From NCBI GenBank assembly GCA_013373085.1, contig JABXIM010000051.1, forward strand, positions 39,494 to 103,493: a stretch of DNA of 64,000 bases, given 5' to 3'. Shown piece after piece: positions 37,950 to 46,001 of the stretch. The stretch comes from Oceanospirillaceae bacterium. GTDB taxonomy: Bacteria; Pseudomonadota; Gammaproteobacteria; Pseudomonadales; Balneatricaceae. The notes below the pieces were generated by a model. It ran no database searches. It was not told where the DNA came from and saw only the letters and a list, made by a program, of their open reading frames with translations. The position numbers and the translations under genes were made by a program. Each line of letters opens with the position of its first letter. Position 1 is the first letter of the stretch.

Positions 37950-40166
37950 TCAGCCCGGCAGGGTCAGTTCGAACGGCGTGCTGCGCAGGCGCTGCCCGGT
38001 AAGACGCTGGATGGCATTGGCAATCGCCGGCGCCACCGGCGGACTGGTGAGCTCGCCGACGCCGGATGGCTTGTCGCGATCCCCTTCCAGGATCCGGATC
38101 TCGATGTCCGGCATGTCGGACATGCGCGCGACCCGGTAGTCGTGGAAGTTGCTCTGCACCACCTCGCCCCCGCGAATGTCGAGCCGGTCGAACAGCGCGT
38201 GACCGAGTCCCCACATCAGCCCGCCGTAGACCTGCTCCTCGACCCCTCCGGGCGCAACGGCGAGCCCGCAGTCGATGACGCAGCTGAGCCTTTCCACCCG
38301 GATGACGCCCTCGTTGCGGGACAGCCGCGCCACCACGGCGACGAAGCTGCCATATCCCTGATTGGTTGCAAGTCCGAGGGCGGTGCCCTCCGGCAGCGGA
38401 CTGTGCCAGCCGGCCAGCGCCGCGGCCTTCATCAGCACCCGCACGTGCCGCGGACGCTCCTGCATGTGCGCAAGGCGGAATGCCAGCGGGTCACGCCCGG
38501 CCGCCAGCGCCAGCTCGTCCATGAAGCTCTCCACGGCAAAGACGTTCGGAATGAAGCTGACGGACCGGTACCAGCCGGTCGGCACCCCGGTTTCATGGCG
38601 CACCCAGCCAAGGTCCAGGTTCGGCGCGCGATAGGCGAAGTCCCAGGCGGAAATGGCCTCGGTGGTGCTGTAATCCATATGATCCGCACGCTCGTCGTAA
38701 CCCGGCTCCCACTGCTCGCCGGATGCCGGCGACAGCGCCCGCAGCCGCAGCGCGCTGAGCCGTCCGTCGCTGTCCAGCGCGCCCTTGAGGCGATGCAGCG
38801 TGGCGGCGTGGCCGAACAGAGCCCGCATTTCGTCCTCGCGGCTGTTCATCAGTTTCACCGGCGTTGCCACCTGCTGCGCCAGGTAGGCGACCTCCATCAG
38901 CCAGTATTTTGCCTCGCGGGCACCGAAACTGCCGCCTGAAATCAGCTCCTCGATGACCACCCGGTCTGCGTCGAGGCCACAGACCGTCAGGGCGGCCTCG
39001 CGGGCAAAGGACGGCACCTGGACGCCACCCCGAAAGTGCAGCCGCCCGTCAACAAGCTCGGCACTGATGCAAATCGGCTCGAGCGGATTCTGGACCTTGT
39101 ACGGCATACCGTAGTCCGCCTCCAGCAGCTTCGCGGCCGCCGGCCAGGCGCTGTCGGCATCGCCGGCCTGCAGCGTTCTGACCAGCGGTGCCGCAGGGTC
39201 CTCCAGTGCGGCGCCAAACCGCGCCGGCAGCGATTCGCTGTCGAACTCCGCAAACGGACTTGAGCTCCAGCGTACCTGAAGCGCACTCCTGCCCTGCTGG
39301 GCCGACCAGTAGTCATCGGCCAGTACCGCGACCCCCTCCCGATTGCCCCCCAGCACATCCGGACGCGCCGGCACCCGGATGACCCGGCGCACGCCGGGTA
39401 CGGCCAGAGCTGCGCCGGCATCCAGCCCTTCGACACGGGCGCCGATCACCGGCGCCCGCTGGATGACCGCGACCAGCATGCCCGGCTGTTCCAGGTCGAT
39501 GCTGTAGCGCAGCCGCCCGGTGACCTTCTCGAGGGCGTTGCGCTTGCGGCGCAATTTGCCGATGTAACGGAATTCCGACAGGGCCTTCAGGGTCACCGAC
39601 TCCGGCGCCGGCAGCCTGGCCGCTGCTTCCGCCAGTTCGCCGTAGTGCGCCGAACGGTCACCGGCACGCTCGAACACCCGCCCGTCAATGGCGCGGCACT
39701 CGGCCGGCGCCAGGCCCCAGCGCTTCGCCGCCGCAGCGACCAGCAACTCCCGCGCGGTCGCGCCCGCCTGCCGCAGGCGATCGTACTCGAGCGAGACGCT
39801 GGTGCTGCCCCCGGTCGAAAACACGTGCCACAAAGGATGAATGTAGGCCTCGAAGAACGGATTTTCCGGCGTAATCACCTCGACAGCCATCGGGTCGACT
39901 TCCAGCTCCTCGGCGACACAGGCCGCCAGGGCGGTACGGGTGCCGGTCCCAGAATCGTGCTTGTGCACCACCAGCTTCACCGTGCCATCCGGCAGCACCC
40001 GAACCCAGGCGTTGGGCGTGAATGCCGACGGAGCTTCGCGATCGTCAGCGGCGCTGACTCCCGGCACCCAGTGAAATCCGACCGCGAGACCTGCGCTCAG
40101 CAATGCACTCTGCTTGAGAAAGCGGCGACGGCCCGGCTGAACGTTCTTAAGATGACGGGTTTTCAT
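37950..40166 (-). CDS. Molybdenum hydroxylase large subunit, IorB-like, Tat-exported
   Basis: Xanthine-dehydrogenase-superfamily subunit of 738 aa related to isoquinoline 1-oxidoreductase beta subunit. The ATG at 40166 starts a Tat signal (RRRFLKQS at 13-20, hydrophobic core to about 38, cleavage near VSAAD), so the enzyme is periplasmic. Molybdopterin-binding regions include HKHDSGTGTRTALAACVAEE, SGGSFGAREAKYW and VRHETGVPTGWYRS. The presumed catalytic Glu is in SGVGELTSPP (about residue 705). Electrons leave through the 2Fe-2S subunit just upstream; the cytochrome c subunit found in some relatives is absent. Substrate (aldehyde or N-heterocycle) cannot be told. Confidence 0.87.
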   Translation of the reverse strand: MKTRHLKNVQPGRRRFLKQSALLSAGLAVGFHWVPGVSAADDREAPSAFTPNAWVRVLPDGTVKLVVHKHDSGTGTRTALAACVAEELEVDPMAVEVITPENPFFEAYIHPLWHVFSTGGSTSVSLEYDRLRQAGATARELLVAAAAKRWGLAPAECRAIDGRVFERAGDRSAHYGELAEAAARLPAPESVTLKALSEFRYIGKLRRKRNALEKVTGRLRYSIDLEQPGMLVAVIQRAPVIGARVEGLDAGAALAVPGVRRVIRVPARPDVLGGNREGVAVLADDYWSAQQGRSALQVRWSSSPFAEFDSESLPARFGAALEDPAAPLVRTLQAGDADSAWPAAAKLLEADYGMPYKVQNPLEPICISAELVDGRLHFRGGVQVPSFAREAALTVCGLDADRVVIEELISGGSFGAREAKYWLMEVAYLAQQVATPVKLMNSREDEMRALFGHAATLHRLKGALDSDGRLSALRLRALSPASGEQWEPGYDERADHMDYSTTEAISAWDFAYRAPNLDLGWVRHETGVPTGWYRSVSFIPNVFAVESFMDELALAAGRDPLAFRLAHMQERPRHVRVLMKAAALAGWHSPLPEGTALGLATNQGYGSFVAVVARLSRNEGVIRVERLSCVIDCGLAVAPGGVEEQVYGGLMWGLGHALFDRLDIRGGEVVQSNFHDYRVARMSDMPDIEIRILEGDRDKPSGVGELTSPPVAPAIANAIQRLTGQRLRSTPFELTLPG

Positions 40167-40630
40167 CAGGCCTGACCTCCCTCGGCAGCGGCGCGCTTGA
40201 TCGCGCGGCTGATACGTCCGTAGGTACCGCAGCGGCAGATGTTGCCGGACATGGCGGCTCGGATGGAGGTATCGTTGACCGGACTTCCGGAGGCCAGCAG
40301 CGCCGCCGCCGACATCAACTGGCCGGACTGGCAGTATCCGCACTGGGGCACGTCCTCCTCGATCCAGGCTTTCTGCAGCGGGTGATCGCCATTTTCCGAC
40401 AGGCCCTCTATGGTCCTGATCCGGGCGTCGGCCGCCGCAGAAAGGGGAATCTGGCAGGCCCGCGCCGGAGTGCCGTTAAAATGCACCGTGCAGGCCCCGC
40501 ATAATCCTTTTCCGCAGCCAAACTTGGTACCCTTTAATTCCAGCTTATCGCGCAGGACCCATAATAACGGCATGGACGCCAGATCCTGACTTAATTCGTG
40601 ACTGAGACCATTCACCTGTATTTTTATCAT
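40166..40630 (-). CDS. (2Fe-2S)-binding small subunit, IorA-like
   Basis: Protein of 154 aa. The ATG at 40630 has GAGGAAA 6-10 bases upstream. Plant-type 2Fe-2S site Cys39, Cys44, Cys47, Cys59 ([12 protein letters not shown]) and second site Cys97, Cys100, Cys132, Cys134 ([14 protein letters not shown]). There is no signal peptide, so it should be co-exported with the Tat-bearing large subunit. Its stop overlaps the large-subunit start by one base. Confidence 0.92.
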   Translation of the reverse strand: MIKIQVNGLSHELSQDLASMPLLWVLRDKLELKGTKFGCGKGLCGACTVHFNGTPARACQIPLSAAADARIRTIEGLSENGDHPLQKAWIEEDVPQCGYCQSGQLMSAAALLASGSPVNDTSIRAAMSGNICRCGTYGRISRAIKRAAAEGGQA

Positions 40631-40730
40631 TTTTATTTTCCTCAAAACCGACGCCTTGGCGCGCCAATAGCTTAGTGCGATTATAGGAAGTGAAATTTAG
40701 GAACCACCAGCGATGATTTCTGAACGAGCC

Positions 40731-40747
40731 TGTAAGTAGGACTTACA
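40731..40747. promoter_or_regulatory. Palindrome TGTAAGTAGGACTTACA at LysR start
   Basis: Perfect 7-base arms around AGG, immediately upstream of the LysR ATG at 40751 and 100 bases from the divergent iorA-like start. The AGG in the loop is also the likely ribosome-binding site. It can be a LysR operator, a translational hairpin, or both. Confidence 0.55.
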
Positions 40748-40750
40748 TAG

Positions 40751-41650
40751 ATGAACAAACGCTACCCTTCTATCCAGTCCATGAATGCCTTTCTTCAGGC
40801 GGTCCGCACCGGCAGCTTCACCCGCGCGGCCCGCCAGCTGAACCTCACCCACAGCGCTATCAGTCAGCAGATCCGTACCCTGGAGGATTTCATCGGCCAG
40901 CCGCTCTTCCTGCGCGACGGCTCCGGGGTAAAGCTGACGGACGCCGGCCAGCTGTTCGCGCAAATACTCCCGGACGGCCTGGCCCAGGTCGACCGTGCCC
41001 TGTCATCGGTACGCAACCGGCCGGTCGCGCAAAAGCTGAATCTCGATGTCGACGGCGAACTGGCGCCGCGCTGGTTCAACGCCAGGCTGCCGCAGCTGCT
41101 GAACGCGCTCTGCGGCTACGAGGTAACGCTGATGTCGAGCCTGCACGCCGACCGGGTGTCGCTGGAGCGGGTCGACCTCTCGCTGCGGTACGGTTACGGC
41201 GACTGGCGCGACTGCGATATGGACCTGCTGTGCCGCGATATCGTCACACCGGTCGCGGCGCCCTCGCTACTCGCATCGCTGGGGCTGAAACCTCCGCTCA
41301 GCCCGGAGGCCTTGCTGGCCATGCCGCTGCTCGGTTACAGCCGCCGATCCTGGATTCCCTGGTTGGAGGCGGCCGGTCAGGAGGCCCGGGAACCGGCAAC
41401 CGCCATGATTTTCGACAACGTCGCGAACCTGCTGGACGCCGCTGAGGCAGGCATGGGCGTGGCACTGGCCCGGGGCCTGCTATGCCACGACGCCCTGGTC
41501 GGCGGTCGCCTGGTACGCCTGACCGATACCGTCATACGCGCCCATTACAACCTCTATGCGGTCTGGCCCCGGGGCCAGGGCGAAAAGGTCGCACCGGTCG
41601 TTGCAGGCCTGCGAGCTCTTGTCGCCGACTGCCAGGAGGAAACGGAATGA
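40751..41650 (+). CDS. LysR-family regulator, GcvA-like
   Basis: Protein of 299 aa. Helix-turn-helix: MNAFLQAVRTGSFTRAARQL and HSAISQQIRTLEDFIGQPLF at residues about 10-53; the effector domain has the GcvA-type pattern (DVDGELAPRWF, SLRYGYGDW, NLLDAAEAGMGVALARG). It is divergent from the molybdenum hydroxylase operon and in the same direction as the catabolic operon that starts at 42065, so it could control either. The palindrome at 40731 favours control of its own promoter and the divergent one. Confidence 0.87.
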   Translation: MNKRYPSIQSMNAFLQAVRTGSFTRAARQLNLTHSAISQQIRTLEDFIGQPLFLRDGSGVKLTDAGQLFAQILPDGLAQVDRALSSVRNRPVAQKLNLDVDGELAPRWFNARLPQLLNALCGYEVTLMSSLHADRVSLERVDLSLRYGYGDWRDCDMDLLCRDIVTPVAAPSLLASLGLKPPLSPEALLAMPLLGYSRRSWIPWLEAAGQEAREPATAMIFDNVANLLDAAEAGMGVALARGLLCHDALVGGRLVRLTDTVIRAHYNLYAVWPRGQGEKVAPVVAGLRALVADCQEETE

Positions 41651-42064
41651 CAGGATATAAAAGCAAAACTAACAAAAAAAATCGCATATCACAGCGAGCT
41701 CAAACATAACAATTTGGGTATTTCTATCCGTCAGGCTAGGGCTACCGCTTAAAAAAAAACGTATAAAAGACAGCCGTATTTCTGCGTTAAGCTTACCGTT
41801 AATGCATAAAAATCTGGAGTTAAGCGATTCATTAAAGCTCAATGCCGTAACGATATCGAATACCTATCGCGGGCGCCGGTAAATTGTATTGTACGCCTCG
41901 CCCGGACTTGCCAATACTGATTTCAAGCAGCTGCGGGTTCAAGCGAACGGTGCAGTCGGGCGGGGGCAGACGCAGCCATGCGTCTGGCAAGGGCCGGACG
42001 CCACCGGGATTCCGCCGCTGTGAGACGGAAGGCTACCTTCCCCGCACAATCAGGAGATGAATCC
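41651..42064 (+). promoter_or_regulatory. Promoter and structured leader of the catabolic operon
   Basis: This 414-base gap has no supportable gene. The left part is AT-rich (A9 tract near 41751) and should hold the promoter. The right part is GC-rich and folds locally: CAGACGCA/TGCGTCTG with loop GCCA (41967-41986), and GGAAGG/CCTTCC with loop CTA (42027-42041). TCCG at 42011 can alternatively pair with CGGA at 42026, competing with the second hairpin. AGGAGATGA precedes the ATG at 42065. Confidence 0.5.
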
Positions 42065-42979
42065 ATGATCATCGATATCAGTTGCTATCCCACCGACCTG
42101 GTGGACCTTGCCTGGCGACACGACGGTGAACCCTTCACCAGTGAACGCCTGCTGGAGATGATGGACGGCCCCTACATGATCAACGGCAAGCCACGCCGCA
42201 TCGACAAGGCCTTCATCCAACCCCCCCAGGGCAACACCATTTACACCTGGAGCGACGGCGAGCTGTCCGGCCGCGAGTCGATCGACGCCTACATGGCCTA
42301 CACGCTGAAAATGGTGCAGACCTACCCGGACCGCTTTATCGGTTGCTTCGTCTACAACCCGCGTTGCGGCGTTCAGAACGGCGTCGAAGCGATCGAGCGC
42401 TACGTCAAGGAACACGGCTTCGGCATGGTCCAGATGCAGGCCAATATGCACGCCTATCGTCCCGACCGGGCACTGGACTGGGTGCGCCCCGCGTTCGAAA
42501 AATGCGCGGAGCTCGGCGTACCGGTCAAGCTGCACACGGGCGATGGCCCCTACAGCATCCCGAGCGAGTGGGTGCCGATCATCAAGGAGTTCCCCCAGGT
42601 CAACTTCATCATGGCGCACTTCGGCGTCCAGACCGGCGGCGTCTACGTCTTCGAACCGATGCAGTGGGCCATGGAACTGCCGAACGTCTACTGCGAATCC
42701 GGCTGGTGTCTGCAGTCCCGTATCGTCGAGTTCGCCAAGGTGCTGCCCAAGCACAAGATCCTGTTCGGTACCGACACCCCGCCGAACGAGCCCGGCATGT
42801 GGCTGAGACTGCTTGAAGTACTGTGCCACGAGCCGCCTCAGGGCCTGAACCTCGACGAGGACACCCTGGAAGACTACCTCGGCAACAACACCGCCCGGAT
42901 GATCGGCCTGGAGCCGACCGCACCGCCGAAAACGGTGGAGGAAGCCGAGGCGCTGCTGGCGCGCCCGGTCACCGCCTGA
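42065..42979 (+). CDS. Amidohydrolase-2 family paralog lacking the HxH motif
   Basis: Protein of 304 aa of the ACMSD/gamma-resorcylate-decarboxylase-like TIM-barrel family (PF04909-type). It starts at 42065 after AGGAG. It keeps KLHTGDGP (His157), MAHFGVQ (His185) and FGTDTPPNEP (Asp237), but the N-terminal metal motif reads DISCYPT, so His6 and His8 of its neighbour are Ser6 and Tyr8. In the barrel strand near 123-125, QMQ replaces KLH. It may be a catalytically altered partner that forms a heteromer with the next gene product. It is the first gene of the catabolic operon. Confidence 0.85.
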   Translation: MIIDISCYPTDLVDLAWRHDGEPFTSERLLEMMDGPYMINGKPRRIDKAFIQPPQGNTIYTWSDGELSGRESIDAYMAYTLKMVQTYPDRFIGCFVYNPRCGVQNGVEAIERYVKEHGFGMVQMQANMHAYRPDRALDWVRPAFEKCAELGVPVKLHTGDGPYSIPSEWVPIIKEFPQVNFIMAHFGVQTGGVYVFEPMQWAMELPNVYCESGWCLQSRIVEFAKVLPKHKILFGTDTPPNEPGMWLRLLEVLCHEPPQGLNLDEDTLEDYLGNNTARMIGLEPTAPPKTVEEAEALLARPVTA

Positions 42980-42998
42980 GCCACCCGGAGACAGACAG

Positions 42999-43907
42999 AT
43001 GATTATCGATACCCACCTGCACCCCACCAACCTGGTCGACGAGGCCTGGCGTCATACCGGCGAGCCCTTCAACGGCGAGCGCATGCTCAAGCTGATGGAC
43101 GGCCCCTACATGATCAACGGCAAGCCGCGCCGTATCGACATGGGCTTCATCCAGCCGCCGCCGGGCAATACCGGCTACCGCGACGGCAACCGCCGTGGCC
43201 GCGAAGGCATCCGCGACTACATGTCCTACATCTCGGAACTCTGCGTGAAGTACCCCGACCGCTTTATCGGCAACTTCACCTTCAACCCGCGCTGGGGGCC
43301 GGAGAACGGCGCCAGGGAGCTCGAGTTCCACATCAAGGAATACGGCTTCAAGATGCTCAAACTGCACGCCAACATGCACGGCTACCGTCCGGACCGAGCA
43401 CTCGACTGGCTGCGCCCGGCGATGAAGGTCTGCGCCAAGTACAACATCGTCGTGCTGATTCACACCGGTGACGGTCCCTATACCATCCCGACGATGTTCT
43501 ACCCGATCATCCGCGAATTCCCGATGGTCAACTTCATCATCGGTCACTTCGGCATCCAGACCGGGGGCAACTACTCCTTCGAAGCCTTCTGGATGGCGAT
43601 GGACACGCCCAACGTCTACTGCGAGTCCGGCTGGTGCTTCCAGTCGCGTATCGTCGAGTTCGCCAAGCAGCTGCCGCGCGACAAGATCGTCTTCGGCACC
43701 GACTCGCCGCCGAACGAGCCCGGCATGTGGCTGCGTGAGCTCGAGGTGCTCTGCTCCGACCCGCCGCAGGGTCTTGGCATCGACGAGGACCATCTGGAGG
43801 ACTACCTGGGCAACAACATCGCCCGACTGGTTGGCATCGAACCGACCAAGCCGCCGAAGGACCTCGCCGAAGCGGACAAGCGCCTCACCGCGACCTACGT
43901 GAAGTGA
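42999..43907 (+). CDS. Amidohydrolase-2 family enzyme with intact metal site
   Basis: Protein of 302 aa, strongly similar to the preceding gene product along its whole length. Its metal ligands look complete: His6 and His8 in DTHLHPT, His155 (IHTGDGP), His183 (IGHFGIQ) and Asp235 (FGTDSPPNEP). The family hydrolyses or non-oxidatively decarboxylates ring acids (ACMSD, gamma-resorcylate decarboxylase, lactonases). The substrate is not known. It is separated by 19 bases from the paralog and 61 bases from the UbiD gene. Confidence 0.87.
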   Translation: MIIDTHLHPTNLVDEAWRHTGEPFNGERMLKLMDGPYMINGKPRRIDMGFIQPPPGNTGYRDGNRRGREGIRDYMSYISELCVKYPDRFIGNFTFNPRWGPENGARELEFHIKEYGFKMLKLHANMHGYRPDRALDWLRPAMKVCAKYNIVVLIHTGDGPYTIPTMFYPIIREFPMVNFIIGHFGIQTGGNYSFEAFWMAMDTPNVYCESGWCFQSRIVEFAKQLPRDKIVFGTDSPPNEPGMWLRELEVLCSDPPQGLGIDEDHLEDYLGNNIARLVGIEPTKPPKDLAEADKRLTATYVK

Positions 43908-43968
43908 TCAGAGGCGCGCAGGCGGGCGCATCCCCGCCCGCGCGCCTGCCGACTACGGAGCAGCCACC

Positions 43969-45360
43969 ATGGCCAAGACCCTTTACGGCGAAAGCCAGGA
44001 CTTTCACGACTTTGCCGCCGAATACCGGCGCCAGCACACCGATGACGTGCTGATCATCGATACGCCTTTGTCCGCGGACCAGGACATCACCGCGCTGATC
44101 GACGCCCTGGCGGCGCAGGGCCGCCAGCCCATGCTGATGTGCGACCGCGTCGGCGAACCCGGGGTACCGGTGGTGTCCAACGTCTTCGCCTCCCGCGAAC
44201 GGCTCGCACGCCTGTTCGGTGTAACGCCCGCCGGCCTGCACGACGCCTTCCAGACCCGCGCCAACGCGCCTGTCACGCCACGCTACGTCAAAACCGGTCC
44301 GGTTCTGGACGAAGTGTACCGGGGCGACGATCTGGACCTCGCACTGCTGCCGATGCTCAGGCACTTCGCCAGCGACCGGGGACCCTACATCACCAATGCA
44401 GTGATCGTCGCCGAGGACCCGGTCACCGGCATCGCCAACCTCAGCTATCACCGCTCCATGCGCCATGCACGGCAGGCGCTGGCGACCAGCCTGCATTCGC
44501 GCGGACACCTCTGGCGCATGCTGCAGGCCGCACGGGAACGCGGTCAGCCGTTACCGGTGGCCATGGTGGTCGGCGCCCACCCGCTGTTCATGCTGGCGGC
44601 GGCGGCCCGGCTGCCCTACGGCTGCGACGAACGGGCGCTGGCCGGCGGCCTGTTCGGCGCGCCTCTGGATCTGGTGCGCACGCCCGTGCACGGCATCGGC
44701 GTGCCAGCCGCGGCAGAGTTCGTGCTCGAGGGCACCATCGACGCCGACGAGTATGCCGACGAGGGTCCGTTCGGCGAGTTCAGCGGCTACTCGTCGGATC
44801 GCTCCACCAACAACCTGCTGCGACTCGACAGCCTGATGCGGCGCCGCGACGCCTGGCTGATCGATATCGTCGGCGGCAACTACGCCGAACACCTGACGCT
44901 GGCGCGCCTGCCCCGCGAGGCCGAGATGAGCGAAAAGCTCAGGGCTCGTTTCCCGTCTGTCAGCGCCGTGCACTATCCGAACTCGGGCACCCATTTCCAC
45001 TGCTACGTGGCGCTGGACCAGAGTCGCGACGGCGAGGCCCGCCAGATCATGCTGGCCCTGCTGGGCTGGGACCCCTATCTGAAAACGGTGATCGCGGTCG
45101 ACAGCGATGTCGATATCGCCGACGACAGCCAGGTCCTCTGGGCGCTGGCCACCCATTTTCAGCCACACCGTGACCAGTTTATCGTCGACGGCCTGCCCGG
45201 CAGCCCCCTCGACCCCTCCTCATCGGTCGACGGCACTACCTCGCGCATGGCGCTCGACGCAACGCGTGGTTATTCATTCGACGGCATCCGCGCCCGTATC
45301 GACGACGCGGCCCGCAGCCGCGCCCGGGAACTGCTGATGCAGCAGCGGAGGGGACTATGA
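43969..45360 (+). CDS. UbiD-family prenyl-FMN-dependent decarboxylase
   Basis: Protein of 463 aa. The catalytic R-E-E triad of the family can be placed at Arg162 (SYHRSMR), Glu265 and Glu270 (DEGPFGEFSG), with the same 5-residue Glu spacing as E277/E282 of Fdc1. It decarboxylates (or carboxylates) an unsaturated or aromatic acid using prenylated FMN made by UbiX. The ubiX gene directly follows with a 4-base overlap. It is not the ubiquinone-pathway UbiD by context. The substrate is unknown; relatives act on pyrrole, indole, furan and aryl carboxylates. Confidence 0.88.
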   Translation: MAKTLYGESQDFHDFAAEYRRQHTDDVLIIDTPLSADQDITALIDALAAQGRQPMLMCDRVGEPGVPVVSNVFASRERLARLFGVTPAGLHDAFQTRANAPVTPRYVKTGPVLDEVYRGDDLDLALLPMLRHFASDRGPYITNAVIVAEDPVTGIANLSYHRSMRHARQALATSLHSRGHLWRMLQAARERGQPLPVAMVVGAHPLFMLAAAARLPYGCDERALAGGLFGAPLDLVRTPVHGIGVPAAAEFVLEGTIDADEYADEGPFGEFSGYSSDRSTNNLLRLDSLMRRRDAWLIDIVGGNYAEHLTLARLPREAEMSEKLRARFPSVSAVHYPNSGTHFHCYVALDQSRDGEARQIMLALLGWDPYLKTVIAVDSDVDIADDSQVLWALATHFQPHRDQFIVDGLPGSPLDPSSSVDGTTSRMALDATRGYSFDGIRARIDDAARSRARELLMQQRRGL

Positions 45361-46001
45361 GCATCGTTCAGCATCCAACCACCGCCACCGCACGTCCGCG
45401 GCTGGTCGTCGCCATCAGCGGCGCCTCCGGTTTCATCTACGGCAAGCGGCTGCTGGAACTGCTGGCCAGGCTCGGCGTCGAGACCCATCTGGTCATGAGC
45501 CGCGCCGCTCAGCTGACCATGGCGCTCGAGACCGACTTCAAGCTTAAGGATATCGAGGCGCTGGCCAGCCACACGCACCGCTGTGAAGATATCGCGGCCG
45601 GCATCGCCAGCGGCTCCTTCCGGGCACTGGGCATGGTGGTGGCCCCCTGCTCGATGCGCACCCTCGCGGAAATCGCCACCGGCATCTCCTCGGGCCTGAT
45701 CAGCCGTGCCGCCGACGTCACGCTGAAGGAGCGCCGGCCGCTGGTTCTGATGACCCGCGAAACTCCGCTGACGCTGGCGCACCTGCGCAACATGACCGCC
45801 GTCACCGAGATGGGCGGCATCATCGCGCCGCCGGTACCGGCGTTTTATGCCCGACCCGAAACCCTCGATCAGATGATCGATCACAGCCTGGGCCGCGTGC
45901 TCGACCTCTTCGGTCTTGACGCCGGCACCGCACTGCGCTGGCGCGAACCGACCGTCAGCACCCGGCCCGACTACCCAACCTGCACCCAGGAGGCACCATG
46001 A
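45357..46001 (+). CDS. ubiX: UbiX-family flavin prenyltransferase
   Basis: Protein of 214 aa that makes prenylated FMN for the UbiD partner. Flavin-binding motifs are AISGASGFIYGKRLLELL (about 19-36), VVAPCSMRTLAEIATG (about 94-109) and RPLVLMTRETPLTLAHLRNM. The N-terminus has an extension of about 14 residues over typical UbiX. Start and stop overlap its neighbours by 4 bases each (ATGA), so it is a dedicated copy for this operon. Confidence 0.93.
   Translation: MSIVQHPTTATARPRLVVAISGASGFIYGKRLLELLARLGVETHLVMSRAAQLTMALETDFKLKDIEALASHTHRCEDIAAGIASGSFRALGMVVAPCSMRTLAEIATGISSGLISRAADVTLKERRPLVLMTRETPLTLAHLRNMTAVTEMGGIIAPPVPAFYARPETLDQMIDHSLGRVLDLFGLDAGTALRWREPTVSTRPDYPTCTQEAP

Noticed and set aside
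41940..42060. Cobalamin riboswitch.
   Set aside because: GCCGCTGTGAGACGG loosely recalls the B12-riboswitch core, but the conserved GCCACTG and B12-box pairs are not in place and no cobalamin gene follows.
43969..46001. Ubiquinone-pathway ubiD/ubiX.
   Set aside because: Context is a catabolic operon with permease and deaminase; the housekeeping pair should be elsewhere.
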